From Glomus cerebriforme (taxonomy: Eukaryota > Glomeromycota > Glomeromycetes > Glomerales > Glomeraceae): a stretch of 64,000 nt of DNA. The notes below the pieces were generated by a model. It was not told the DNA's origin, searched no databases, and saw nothing but the letters and a program-made list of their open reading frames with translations. Shown in pieces: positions 46,446-58,451 of this stretch; positions within the stretch are counted from its first letter, which is position 1, and each line of letters starts with the position of its first letter. Location of the stretch: the NCBI GenBank assembly GCA_003550305.1, contig QKYT01000122.1, positions 36,530-100,529 on the forward strand, in the 5' to 3' direction. The position numbers were made by a program, and so were the translations under genes.

Positions 46446-49400
46446 ATGGGCAAGACTCAGAAGAAATCGGCACGACCTTCTAATAAAAAAAATAATGGAC
46501 TAAAAGGGCTGAAATCGAGTTCTGAAAAGGAATATATGTCAACGAATCACGATGTGAGTTTTTTTTTCAAATTATTTATGTACAACTGATTTATTCCTAT
46601 CTAATTTCTGTTTAATTTTAAGGAAGTGTTGACGTCTGATTTGAAAAAATTAATAAATTATATGAATCATGAACGTGAAAATATTGAAAATAGCGAATAT
46701 GAAGATGAAGAAGAAATGAAAACATCGGAAATTCCTTGTCACTCTAAGTCGAAATCGAAATTGGTATTTATATTAAAATATGCTTTAACCTTACGTATTT
46801 TTACTAATATTTATCATATTTATTAATAATGCAAATATATTTATTAAAGAATATTGAACCAAATCGATTTTGGTATAATATTAAAATTCAGCCTTTTTCG
46901 GATTCGAAAAAAAGAATGCAAACTGACAAAGATATTTCCGATTTATACAATAATGCATTTCGTCTTTTGAATGACGAAAATGATGCATATGAAGCTATTC
47001 GTTCACGTCGTAATGCATCGGATCGTGCTTTTTATGCTACTATGCTAAAGTCTGGAACGTTGAAAGATAGATTATCAACTCTTTCGGTCATTGTAGAGGA
47101 ATCTCCTATACATGCAATAAAAGCATTGGATACATTGTTTAAAATGGCTGGGAAAGAAAATAGGAATGAAGCTATTCAAGCTGTTGAAAGTCTAAAAAAT
47201 TTAATGATTGAATTCCTGTTACCTCCCGATCGGAAATTGAAGTAAGTAACTATATTTGTGAATATTATGATTTATTATTTTATAATTACGAAATAATGAT
47301 TATCACGCGATATATAGATTTTTCCGGGATCAACCTATTAATAAGACAATTGTATCTAATAAAGATTTAATCGTATGGAGTTTTGAAGATTATTTGAAGC
47401 GAAAATATTTCGAATTAATTCGCGTGATTGAAGTAATACAGATTTTTAAATTTAATATCACTCTTTTTAATTTAATTATAATTAATTAATTTTATGGCAA
47501 AATAATAAATAGATATTATCTCATGATGTTGTAATATACGTAAAACTTCAAACTTTGGGAATAATTTTTGCTCTATTTATGGAGAAACCTGAACAAGAAT
47601 CTAATTTGTTGAAATTATTGGTGAATAAATTAGTAAGCATTTTATCCTTCAATTATATATATTATTAATTATGCAAATTATCAGAATTATTAGAATTATT
47701 CATATTTATAAATTAAATTTGTTTTATAGGGAGATGGTGACAGGAAAGTGGCATCGAAAGCCTCTTATCTTATCGATCAAATATTTCCTAAGCATCCTCA
47801 CATGAAAAAGATTGTTATTCAAGAGATAGGACAATTAATTTTGCATCCTACAACTAATCATCATTCTAAATATTATGGAGTAATCACGTTGAGTCGCATC
47901 ATCCTAGCAAAACGCGATACCGAAGTGGCTAATAAATTAACAGATATCTATTTTATCCTTTTTTCAACATTGTTAGAAACAAAGGATAAGGAAATCAAAA
48001 ATAGTCAGGTTTCTCATTCCAAAACTAAAAACAATAATAATGTAACAGAATTTGAAGATGCAGTGGATTCTAAAATGATTGCAGCTCTTTTAACGGGTAT
48101 TAATAGATCTTATAATTTTGCTCAAATTGATAATACAGTGTAAGCACTATTAAAATATATGTAATTGCCTAATTAGAATGGATTTAACACTAAATTTTAT
48201 GATTGCGTTCTTCTTTAGATACGAAAAACATTTAGATGTTTTATATCGTATAACATATGTTGGAACATTTAATATTAGTATACAAGCACTCATGTTGATA
48301 TTCAAAGTATCATCAGAGAGAGAGGTAAATATTTGTTCGATAAGTTGAAAATATCATTTTCTTGTCTCTTATTCTAATCATTTTTCTTATATTTCAAAAA
48401 AATATGTATTGTCTCAGCCATTTTCTGAACGTTTCTATCGGGCTCTGTACCATTCCTTATTAGATCCCCGTTTAATAAAAAGCTCAAAACATGCATTATA
48501 TTTGAATCTTCTGTATAAAGCTTTAAAATCTGACCCCGTTCTTGCACGAGTCAAAGCTTTTCTAAAACGATTAGTGCAAATTTGTGGACACCATGAACCA
48601 CATTTTATTTGCGGTGCTTTATATCTATTAGCTGAAGTAATTATTTATTATCTTTTTACATATTTAATGATTATATAATATTAATATTCAATATTTAACA
48701 ATTGATCCTATAGCTAATCATCGCACGACCAAATCTTCGTCCTTTTGTTGTTCAGCATGAGAATCGCGACAAAGATAATGATGATAAATCGAGTGAAAAG
48801 AATGATGATTCGAGTTCAAAAAATATTAATTTATCTACTGAGAGTCAGAAAAATGACAAACAATATGATGCACGAAAACGGGATCCTCAGTATAGTAATG
48901 CCGATAATTCAAGACTTTGGGAATTGGTAAAGCATAGTATTTAATAATTATTACACAAGAAAATTTTAGAATTTTATTTCATTTTTTTTTTTATTAGATT
49001 GCTTTTACCAAACATTTCCATCCTACTGTTGCTTTGTACGCAACACAAATAATTAATGAACAACCTATCAATGGACAACCAGAACTTCATCTTCATACAA
49101 CTACACATTTCTTGGATAAATTTGTATTTCGTAATCCAAAGAAATATGATAAAATTAAAGGTAGTAATCCTTTACTTCAACCTACAGTGACTTCAGAACC
49201 GGGAAAAGTTGTAATTAAAAAAGGTACCGGAATTTCCAAAAATGAATTGAACGTAAATTCCAAAGAATTTTGGACAATGGAATTAAAAGATGTACCAGTG
49301 GATCAGGTATTTTTATTTTATAGTTATTTCTATCGTAATTCTTTTATGAATTTGCATCTAATTTAATTATATTATCAAATTAGATTTTCTTTCACAAATA

Positions 49401-49665
49401 TTTTACACAGAAGCATGCTGGTAAAAATTTACAAAAAGTTAAGAAAAAGAAACAACATTCTGAGGAGGATTTTCCTTTTGTCGAACTTGGTGAAGGAAGT
49501 GATGATGAAAATGAAATTTGGGAGGCCATGAAATCTGAAATGCCATTTGAATTAGATTCAGACCTTGAAAATGAAGAGGGGGATTATGACATTGATGATT
49601 TGGAGAATTTTGAATTCTCATCTGATGATGATGATACGATGGATATGAACAGTCAGGATATATGA
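46446..49665 (+). CDS. MAK21: Ribosome biogenesis factor Mak21/Noc1 (CEBPZ family)
   Basis: Nucleolar HEAT-type protein needed, with Noc2, for maturation and export of pre-60S particles. Eleven exons (46446-46553, 46623-46763, 46850-47241, 47318-47432, 47513-47632, 47730-48139, 48219-48324, 48418-48636, 48714-48926, 48998-49306, 49411-49665) encode 795 residues. Family landmarks are [51 protein letters not shown], the CBF/Mak21 core with [33 protein letters not shown] and [11 protein letters not shown], then HPTVALYA and [14 protein letters not shown]. The N-terminus is Lys-rich and the C-terminus strongly acidic (Asp/Glu runs), as in yeast Mak21 and human CEBPZ. At 795 residues it is shorter than yeast Mak21 (about 1025) mainly in the tails. 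Confidence 0.96.
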
Positions 49666-49984
49666 CAGATTTTATTAAAAAAGATCTCTTTTTTTTTATT
49701 TGAGCGTTGTTCCGGAGAAAATAACCCGCAAATTATTATTTCCCCGGAAATATTATTATAATAAAATTTTGCAACTGATTTCCTTTAACTTAAAATAGTA
49801 ACCCTTTATTTAAAAGTAAAATTTATTCTATTTTACAAGTTCTAAACATACATAAATAATTAATAAACTACAAAAACATTGTATAATATTAAATTTCTTT
49901 AAATAAATAATTTCTATATGAGAATAAAAAAAAAAAAAAAAAAAAAAATTTTAATAAAAAAAAAAAAAAAAAAAAAAAATTTAC

Positions 49985-50022
<38 letters not shown>

Positions 50023-50665
50023 ATTATATACAAAAAAAGACAAATCAATAACAAAAAAACCATTTATACAAGTGAAGATAAAAAAAAATTAAGTGAACGC
50101 GAAAATTTATTATTAATCCGATTATGTTTTTCTTTTCTTCGATTTGTTGTTTTTATGAAAAGAATTTATCCTATAGTAAAATAAATTAATTAAACATCAA
50201 TATTCTATAACTTTAAACTAAAAAAAAAACTATGTACAAATTATTTTTTTGCAATTATAAAACAGAAAAAAAAAAAATAAAATAAAATAAAATAAAAAAT
50301 AAAAATAAAAATAAACAAGTATATTATAATTTTCCACCAAAATTTGTGGTCACAAAGATTAATTCAATAACATCCTAAAATGACAACTTTTTTAAATCCA
50401 TATTTCACCGAATATAAAATTTTAATTTATCAGTCAATTATTATTTTACTAAGGAACCAAAGTGATCGAGATCTTTCCAAGGATGAAAGTTACGACGTAT
50501 TGCATCATCCTTCGGATAATTATTTTTTGAATCAAAAGTATTCCTTGGAAGTTACTCAACCTATTATTAATTAAAACAGAGAAAATAGAATGTTCCAAGG
50601 AATCCTTTACTACAGTTTACTACAGAAGGCTTAGACTCGGAAATTTGGTGCCATATTCTACACCT
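49666..50665. other. Convergent spacer with very long poly-A tracts
   Basis: 1 kb between MAK21 and the unrecognised minus gene. 49924-50033 is almost only A on the plus strand, with three runs of about 20 or more and interspersed T. Further A-rich TAAAA microrepeats lie at 50255-50315. Open frames here are lysine-coded by the runs and are not genes. Confidence 0.6.
49709..49750. terminator. Imperfect hairpin just after MAK21
   Basis: About 45 bases past the stop codon, TTCCGGAGAAAATAA is followed by its near-complement ending TTTCCCCGGAA, with a short CCCGCAA loop. A 3'-UTR structure or a small element is possible. There is no U-run requirement in eukaryotes, so terminator activity is not implied. 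Confidence 0.35.
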
Positions 50666-52270
50666 CTAATTAGAAGGTGCAACAGTAGAACCTCGATTGT
50701 CCGGATTATCAACAGTAACGCCATCAGACTCTTGTTCAACAAAATCACTCGGAATTATGATAGAAATTAAACTTTGATGATTTGTATTTAGGTTCGAAGG
50801 GTTAACTCGCAACATAGATGTCCCAATTTTTGTGTTTATGGGGGGTGGGGATGGTGGTGGTGGTCCAACCCTTCGCACTGGAGGTACAAATATGGGTCGA
50901 CACTTACCTGAAAAATAAACATAAAAAAAAATGTAGAAACTTTTTTAAATTTTTCATAATTAAAGAAACATAACAACTTTACCTTTATGAGTAAGATAAT
51001 GTTCACGAGCTTTTTCTAAATGCTCTCGATCCGGACGTGTTGTGTCGAATATCGATCCTATAGTTTGATATCAATAAAATTATAATCCGTTGAGCAAATT
51101 AAAAAAAGAATAAAATATGATTTAAAGATATCAGAACAAAAAAAAAAAAAAAATGGAAAAAAATTTAACAGACAAACTAACAAGTGATAAAAGACCAATG
51201 AAATTTATCATTAATTCCAATAAATATATATTATACAAAAAGTACAAAAAATACAACTTGATCTTAAAACATTATTATTTTTAATCATTATAATTAACAG
51301 CATTATAATAAGACGTACGAGCTATAAGACCCAAATCCCCAGCACGCTGAAGTCGAAATCGCTTGAGTTCTCCAAGCGTACCTTCAATGGGATCTGTTGT
51401 CCCATCTTTCCATGGCCGCTTTACAATCACATCTGCATCAATCGTATGATTTATATTTGATGTTTCAACAAGGGTTTTTAAATGACCACAATTTTTTGTA
51501 GCTATGATTAAAAGATCGTAATTAATTATACTTTATAATATCTACAAGTTATATGAAATCTAAAATTATATTTTCAATCAAGACAAAATTTCAAATCTAC
51601 CATTATATTCTTTGGTAAGAACGCTTTTTCGAAACCTCGTGGCGGCATCACCCTTGAAAGAATTTCCCTGTTTCGCTTTCAATCTGCGTACTAATAAGAC
51701 TCTGCTAGTAACTGCAGCGAAATTTTCTTGAGGCAATGCTGATGTTGTTGTTCTTGGTGGATTTGCCGTTAAAAAAAAATCTTCTTCAGGGATCCATTCA
51801 ACAGCAAGATAATTTTTGCATGAAAATTGCGACGAAAAATGTGAATTATTATGAATTTTCCGACGTTTCGGAAGCTCGTAATGTATTAAACTATGTGATG
51901 TTCTTTTTGATGAGAATTGTGATGAAGTCGAAGCACCATGTTTCCTTTTGAGCCTTGGCTCTCCACCAAAAATTGGCCACCAACCATGATTATTTATAAT
52001 ATATTGTTGTAATTTTAACACATCAGTCGGAGGTTCCGGAAGCTGAGGCTTTTGTTTAGAAACTTCCAACATCCATTCTGACCAACTCAGTGAGAAAGAT
52101 TTTATTACTGACCCATGTCGTTGAGAAACTATTGTTGTCCATTCTATCCAAGTCTGTGAGAAAGATTGTAATGCTGAAGTAATTTTGTCCGATTGTGCGT
52201 TCTCGTTAGACTTTTTATCAGATCCCTGTGAGATTCCACCTGACGTGGTGGTAAAAAAATTTGGGGGCAT
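50666..52270 (-). CDS. Unrecognised four-exon gene, 389-aa basic, Pro-tailed protein
   Basis: Exons 51601-52270, 51319-51501, 50983-51057 and 50666-50907 join in phase to 389 residues; the sum is exactly 390 codons. I do not recognise the family. What can be seen: two short repeated SFS-W-EW segments near residues 35-70 (SFSQTWIEWTTIVSQ and SFSLSWSEWMLEVSK), a basic Ser-rich stretch with KRKHG and PKRRKIHN that looks like a bipartite nuclear signal, a conserved-looking core (VEWIPEEDFFL, VIVKRPWKDGTTDPIEGTLGELKRFRL), and a Pro-rich C-terminus (PPPPSPPP). No catalytic motif, zinc finger or membrane span is visible. A nuclear protein is a reasonable guess from the basic clusters. The ATG at 52270 is the first in frame. 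Confidence 0.7.
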
Positions 52271-53619
52271 ATTATTCGAGTTGAAACTATGGTATTACTT
52301 AATAATCTAACTTTTGAGAAAATATGTAAACTCGAAAATGGGTATAGTGACAAATAAGAAAGTATATTTGTACCAAAACAGTACCCCGTTTTAACTCCAG
52401 AAAAGTTTTAGGTTGAGTCTGTTAGGTTAATAAAAACTTTTTTCTTTGTTCAATTTAATCAGAATTTTTAGTTTGTTTTACTAGTACAAAAAAAAAAAAA
52501 AATTTTTAAAATAGAGAAACTTTGAAATATCAGTTATAAGGATTTACAAAGATTTAATGTATGCTAAATTTTGGTTCGAGAAGAATTTTGTCCCTTGTGT
52601 AATAATAATGTGGCAGGAATTTTGAAGTATTCAATGCGATAACATCATCATGACCTCAAACGCCCAGTTGTAAATATAAAAGGTAAAGATCGGATGTTAA
52701 TGTAACATGCCTTTAATCGTAAAGTTATATGATGATCTGGCCGAAAAAGGCATTCGAAATCTAGATTTAACCAATCATTTTAATCAAAAAAATCCGAATT
52801 ATGATATGAAACTCCGCCATAATTTCATAATAAACAAAACTGCAGCTTTGTAAATCGTTAATATTTACCAATTAACCATAATAATCTAATTTTAGATTCG
52901 CCGAATTAAATACCTGAAATTTGCTTTTGTTATCTTGTTAAATACTTAAATGGCTATGATCTTCATGATAATGTTTTGTGAACAAAAAAACTAGGGGAAA
53001 GGGTCCATAGTTTTAAAATATAACACTTTTTAAACCAATCTTTCAAAAAAAAATTTTATAATTTTTCTAAATATTTTTTTTATTTATCTAATATTAATGA
53101 TACAACTAAAAAGTTAATATTAAAATATAATATGGTTAAAAACAATTTTATATGTTAAAATTATTATTAAAAAATTTATTAATATTAAATTTATATCAAT
53201 TTTTAATTTTCTTAGTTAATAAAAAAAATTAAAAATTTAAATTAAAAATATATTTCAAAAATTAAAAATAGATCTTTCTTTTAAAGATCTTTCTTTTAAA
53301 AATGTAATTAAAAAATAAAACTACTATATATATTGCAAATTATAATATTCTTTTTATATATAGTAGTACCTTTTTTTTTACAAAAATAATTACATTTTCT
53401 ATTGATATTATTATTTTAAAAATCTAACTTTACTTAAAAATTACATATAAATATTTTTCTGATTATAATACAAATTTTAAATATATATAAAAATTTAATT
53501 TAAAAATTATATATAAATATTTTTTTTTAATTATAATGTAAGTTTTTAAATATAAATTATAGACTTAATAATACAAAAATCAATCTTTTAAAATTTGCAA
53601 ATTATTTAGAATATTTTTT
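52271..53619. other. AT-rich flank, no gene
   Basis: 1.35 kb. The first ~700 bases are of ordinary intergenic composition and include the promoter side of the unrecognised minus gene. From 53030 on, the sequence is almost pure A/T, a transition into the repeat-rich right part of the window. No feature supported. Confidence 0.45.
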
Positions 53620-54780
53620 TTTTTTTGAAGACAAGTTGATATTGAAAGTAGAAATCCTCAACTTGCTGTATTTATGTCATATAGATTCTCAGAGTAAAGC
53701 CACATTGCCAAGCCTTCTTAGATAAGATATGTTCTGATTCTCCCTCATACTCCAGTACCAGAAACTAAAAATAATCTCTTCAAGCAACCAATCCTCCCAA
53801 ATCTTTCTATCAAGATAAATACCCATTATCCAATTTACCTGAATCTCCTCATAATCTTCTGGATCTTCAAACTAGCATGAAACATTGATGAGTTTCTAGA
53901 GATCAGATATTAGTACAATCTTCAAAATAACAAATACTAAAACTCTTACCATTTGGGTTTTCAAACTAGCATGAAATGTTTTAAGAAGATTTATAAAAAC
54001 TAGCTGCTAGTGCCAACCTTTTTAAAGACTATCTAAAAATAACTAACACTAAAATACAAAAAAAAAGAAACTAAACTAATCCTATCTCTATTCCTCTACC
54101 TTACTAAGATTGGTACCTAGTCACCCTAACAAATACTCTAAATGAATTAAGTCAACTGCTTATACTATCTCATCTAAAGACCATTACCAAGTACCTAGTC
54201 AATCTGAGCTATCATAACCTCATAAGGAAGTGGTTTGACCTTCCCAATAGGTGTCTCCATAATAGGTTAATTCCTAACAGTATTGCCAAATATTCTCTCT
54301 TAAATTGAGATAACTACTTACATATAGAGTGAATCTGTACTTATATATCGTGACCATCCAGCTTGTTTCTTTCTAAGAATCTTGATCCTTGATATACCTA
54401 TTGCAAAAACAATACCTAACATCATGCTACTTCTTCCAAGTTCCTACATGAATATAAATCAACCCTGTATCTATGTCTTTCGCACTTTTTAACTTTTTTT
54501 GATTTTTTAATAACAACACATTATGTCACTTTAAAGGGCTAAAATAGGAATCATCACTATAAAATAAAAAACTAAAAGAATGTAACAACAAGGGAGCCAA
54601 TCACCAATAAGTGATCGACTATCTATTAAATTTTCCAGTACCCCCTACTCCTGTTTAAAATACTAATATCATAACTAGAAATTTCTAAATGAAAATTAAG
54701 GACCTTCAAGATAAAATAGCATGCAATATAGTAGCTCTCTTTAACCAATTTTGCTATTTATTTTCACAAGTCTAAAAATT
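53620..54780. repeat. Diverged dispersed repeat, copy 1
   Basis: A distinct block whose base use (less AT-rich, very few CG) differs from both neighbours. It opens with a small inverted repeat (CAAGTTGA near 53634 and TCAACTTG near 53652). The part at about 54245-54415 is clearly related, in the same orientation, to about 63855-63985: both contain AATTCCTAA, AAATT-AG-TAACT and TATA-CTATTG-AAAA in the same order with many substitutions. It has no open reading frame on either strand. Probably an old transposon copy of unknown class. Confidence 0.6.
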
Positions 54781-55580
54781 ATTTAGAATATTATAATTTA
54801 TAAATATAATATTATTTATAATAAATTTTATTTTTTTTTTTGAAAAGTTTTAAAAATATTTATTAAATATTTATTTATAAGAATATAACTAATTTGCATT
54901 TAAGATAAGTTAATAATTTTTCATTTGAATAATTTAACTTAATAATTTTTATATAATTTTATTCTAAGGTGATATAATTTAGATGATATTATTTAATTAA
55001 TTTTAATAATTTAATAATTTAAATATAATTCAGCAGATGATATTACCTGATTCATTTTATATTTTAAATTTTTTGTAATTTTTAATATATTAATAAAGTG
55101 ATAACATCTGATTAAAATTAAAATATCATATAAATAATATATATTTATAATGATTATGATACAAAATTGCTATTGTTTATATAATAATGTAATTTATATC
55201 TAAACTATCTGTTTTGAAGAAAAATTTCACACTCACTAGTGTGTTATTTTCTAAAGATTTTTAAAGAATATTTTATTTTTTACTATTTATAAGCATATAT
55301 CTTTTTTATTTTTTTAAAATATTATTTTCTAAAATAAGATTTATATTAATTATAATGCTTATATGAAACTTTAAAACTATTAATAAAACTACTTATAATA
55401 AAAAATATTACTTCAAATACAAATTTTTCTTATACTTCTAACCTGTTATTCAATTCTTATTATGATTCTTTATATAATAATTCTGATCTGTTCAAAATTT
55501 ATTTAATATTTAAATTTTATAATTCTTCATATGATTTTTCCAATCTATTATTTAATTATGATATATATAATAAAACTCAA
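54781..55580. other. Very AT-rich stretch, nothing recognised
   Basis: 800 bp, well above 80 percent A/T, between the dispersed repeat and the MULE relic. It contains short repeated TAATAATTTAA-type segments but no coding remnant that I can trace. Confidence 0.4.
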
Positions 55581-55689
55581 ATAGAAATGGAAGAATAGAT
55601 ATTCTAGAAGATAAAAATATATATAGGTATAATATTCCAGAAGATAAAAATAGGAATATTGATTATTAAAAAAAAGAATATAATAATAG

Positions 55690-58170
55690 TAAATATGAGA
55701 AAAAAAGAAAAAGAAAAGGAAGAAGTAGAAAATAAATTAGAATTAAGTCAAGAAATGGAATTCATAATATGAGAAATTGCCAAATCATATCTTAATAAAT
55801 ATGTAAAGCAACAAGAATTTTTTTTTTATAAAAAAAGACATATACCAGATTTAACTGATAGTACAATTACAAAACGTAAAATATATGAATGCTAACATGT
55901 CCAAATTTATAAAATCCAAAAAGTTATTTTAGAAGAAGATAGGAGAAATAAAGATTCTAAAATAATCAGATATCCTTGGTATATTAATCTTGCTTTTCCC
56001 AAATCTGAAAATGAAGTTCATATTAATAGTATTATTAATACATACAATCATAATATAAATCCTCTTATTACTGAAATAGCATCAAAATTCTGAAAATTAA
56101 CTAATAAAATGCTTGAAAAAGTAAAATTTTGGACAATTGAAAGAAAAATAGGTATATCAACTCAATATAACCTCCTGGCAGCCTCATTTCCAAACAAAAT
56201 AATTAATAAAAAGAATCTAAGTAACATTATTTAACAATTCAAAAAATATGCAAAACCTATTAAAAATGATGCATATCAAATGCTTACTGACCTATACTTA
56301 AAAAAAGATAATGATCCGAGATGGATCATAAAACCATGCTTCAATTATGGTAAAAAAAGATTAAATTCATTATTCTGGATGTTACCTGATCAAGTTAATG
56401 CTTATGAAATGTTATGATTATTGATATGACATCTAAAACTAATCAATTTGATATAATATTAATGCTAGTTATAGTAATTGATAATAATTTTAGAAACCTC
56501 ATAGTAGCTGCAATAATTTTGAAAGATGAAACGGATGTAACTTTTGCATAGATTTTATATAAATTAAAAAATTCTTGTAATATTACACCAACAGTTTTGT
56601 ATTCTGATACTAATCCAGCCTTAATATCAGCTATAAAAATGAATTATCTAGAAACGTAACATTTTCATTGTATTTTTCATATAGATTTAAATCTAAAAAA
56701 GAAGCTTAAAGAAAATTATATGATCAATTTGAATCTTTTCATACTAAATTCTTGAAAATGTGTAATTTCCTATATCATAAAACATTCAAATAAATGAAAT
56801 GTGCTTATTAGTAAATTTTTGGTTTATAAATAATATCTTACAAAAGCTTTATATTCTTGTAAGAGTAGTTAAACTCATTATGCTATCAATCGTAATTTCA
56901 TAGGAGAGATTCAAAGTACATAATGTGTAAAGTCTACCAATAAATAATTAAAGATAGATTAAATAGATCTTTGTACCTGACTGATGTTGTTAGAGAAATT
57001 CAAAGAATATTTAATCAACAATCAAAAAAAGCAATATTAACTAAATATAAAAATGAAATTTCTACCAGAGGAATATCATCAATAATAGAAGAATATTTTT
57101 CAGAACTTGATAAAATTCTGCAAAAATATTTAACATTACAAATTTTTCAAAAATAACATGATCAAAAGGCTCAATTATTATGCTATAATGTGGAATTAAT
57201 TGAAGATTAGTTACCACTTTTGGAAATAAGTATATTACTAATAGTTAATAAGGGAAAATTAGTATTTATTAATAGAAATAATAAAGACAATTATCAAAAA
57301 AATACTTTTCTTTTTTTGTAGATATTGGATGATTCTTATCAACAAGAGATAGTCAGAGAATATGATTATGATCAACCTCAATCTCTATTTTCTTCATTAA
57401 TCAAAAGAATATCTCATAATAGTATTCGGTAAGTATGGAAAGTAATTAGATATCATAGACAAAAATTAGAACTATAACATATTATTTTATTTGATGATGA
57501 ATCACATTTATATATCTGTCTTTGACTTATCAATAGAGGAATTATATATAAGCATTTCTTTCGAGTTATGTCCTATTCAATTTATGCATAGTTCTATATA
57601 TTCCTTATTCCTCTACAATGGTATAATTATAACAAGTATAATATCGAACAATATAAGGAACTAATATTCCAAATTGAAGAAAATAAATTAGAAGGTCCTC
57701 AATTATCATTTCAACATCTTGCAAATTTTAGATATACTCTTAATGTCATATAACCTTAAGGTCCTAAACAAAAATATGGATTTGGTATGGAATATACTAA
57801 AAAGTAAAAAGACACTTAATTTGGCTATTTGGGCTAACAAAATTGATGAATTTATCAATCAAATAAAATATTTCATTGAAAGTATAAAAGCAAAACTATC
57901 TAACTAACAAAAAAATATAGTTTTTATGCATATTAGCGATCCATTATGGGTGAGATATAAAGGTTAACAATCTAATAGCTACAAGTCATGTAGTGAACTT
58001 CAAAAAAAAAGTAAAGCATATTTGAAATATAACTAATATTACTAATAAAGATTATGAAAAAAAAGTTGTAGCAAATCAAGAGGACAAAAAAAGAGAAAGA
58101 TATTGTAAAAATTGTAATCAAGTTGGCCATTATACTCCAAGATATCTGAATAACTAAAGGTCAAAAAATT
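55690..58170 (+). pseudogene. Degenerate MULE (Mutator-like) transposase relic
   Basis: Plus-strand reading in shifting frames recovers MULE transposase segments separated by many stops: a DNA-binding region (YPWYINLAFPKSE near 55975), NPLITEIASKF and FWTIERK (56060-56150), NDPRWIIKPCF then LFWMLPDQVNAYEM (56315-56410), a catalytic-domain piece LYSDTNPALISAI followed by HFHCIFHI (56600-56690), LQKYLTLQIFQ (57120), a SWIM zinc-finger remnant ending GIIYKHFF (57540-57570), QKYGFGMEYTKK (57765-57800), and a terminal zinc knuckle CKNCNQVGHYTPRY whose last Cys is changed to Tyr (58108-58150). The transposase recognises and moves terminal inverted repeats; this copy cannot be translated. Its stops are largely TAA/TAG/TGA arising from CAA/CGA/TGG-type codons, fitting C-to-T decay, and CG is almost absent. 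Confidence 0.8.
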
Positions 58171-58310
58171 TATAGCAAAATTTTTTTTACAAATGTTTAT
58201 CTGTACTGTTAGTATTAGTAATAAAATTATGTGATAATAAAGTTTAATGATTAATGGTAATACAAAATTGAAGAAATCACTTCTATTTTATTTTTTATTT
58301 TTTTTTCTTA

Positions 58311-58451
58311 CACATGTATTTTAATTAGATTCATATAGCATTTGGCATGGGTATATTATGGGTATATCACGTGTATGATTTTAATTAGATTCATAGCATT
58401 TGTCGCAAATATATCATGGATATGTCATGTGTATTTTAATTGGATTTATAG
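58311..58451. repeat. Imperfect ~58-bp tandem repeat, 2.4 units
   Basis: Units begin at 58311, 58368 and 58426 with CACATGTAT, CACGTGTAT and CATGTGTAT; each continues TTTTAATTAGATTCATA and GCATTTG, then a variable ATATCATGGATAT-like end. The third unit is cut off after about 26 bases. It lies just downstream of the MULE relic. Confidence 0.75.

Noticed and set aside
49918..50184. Lysine-rich 88-codon open frame
   Set aside because: Made by poly-A runs; no protein signature.
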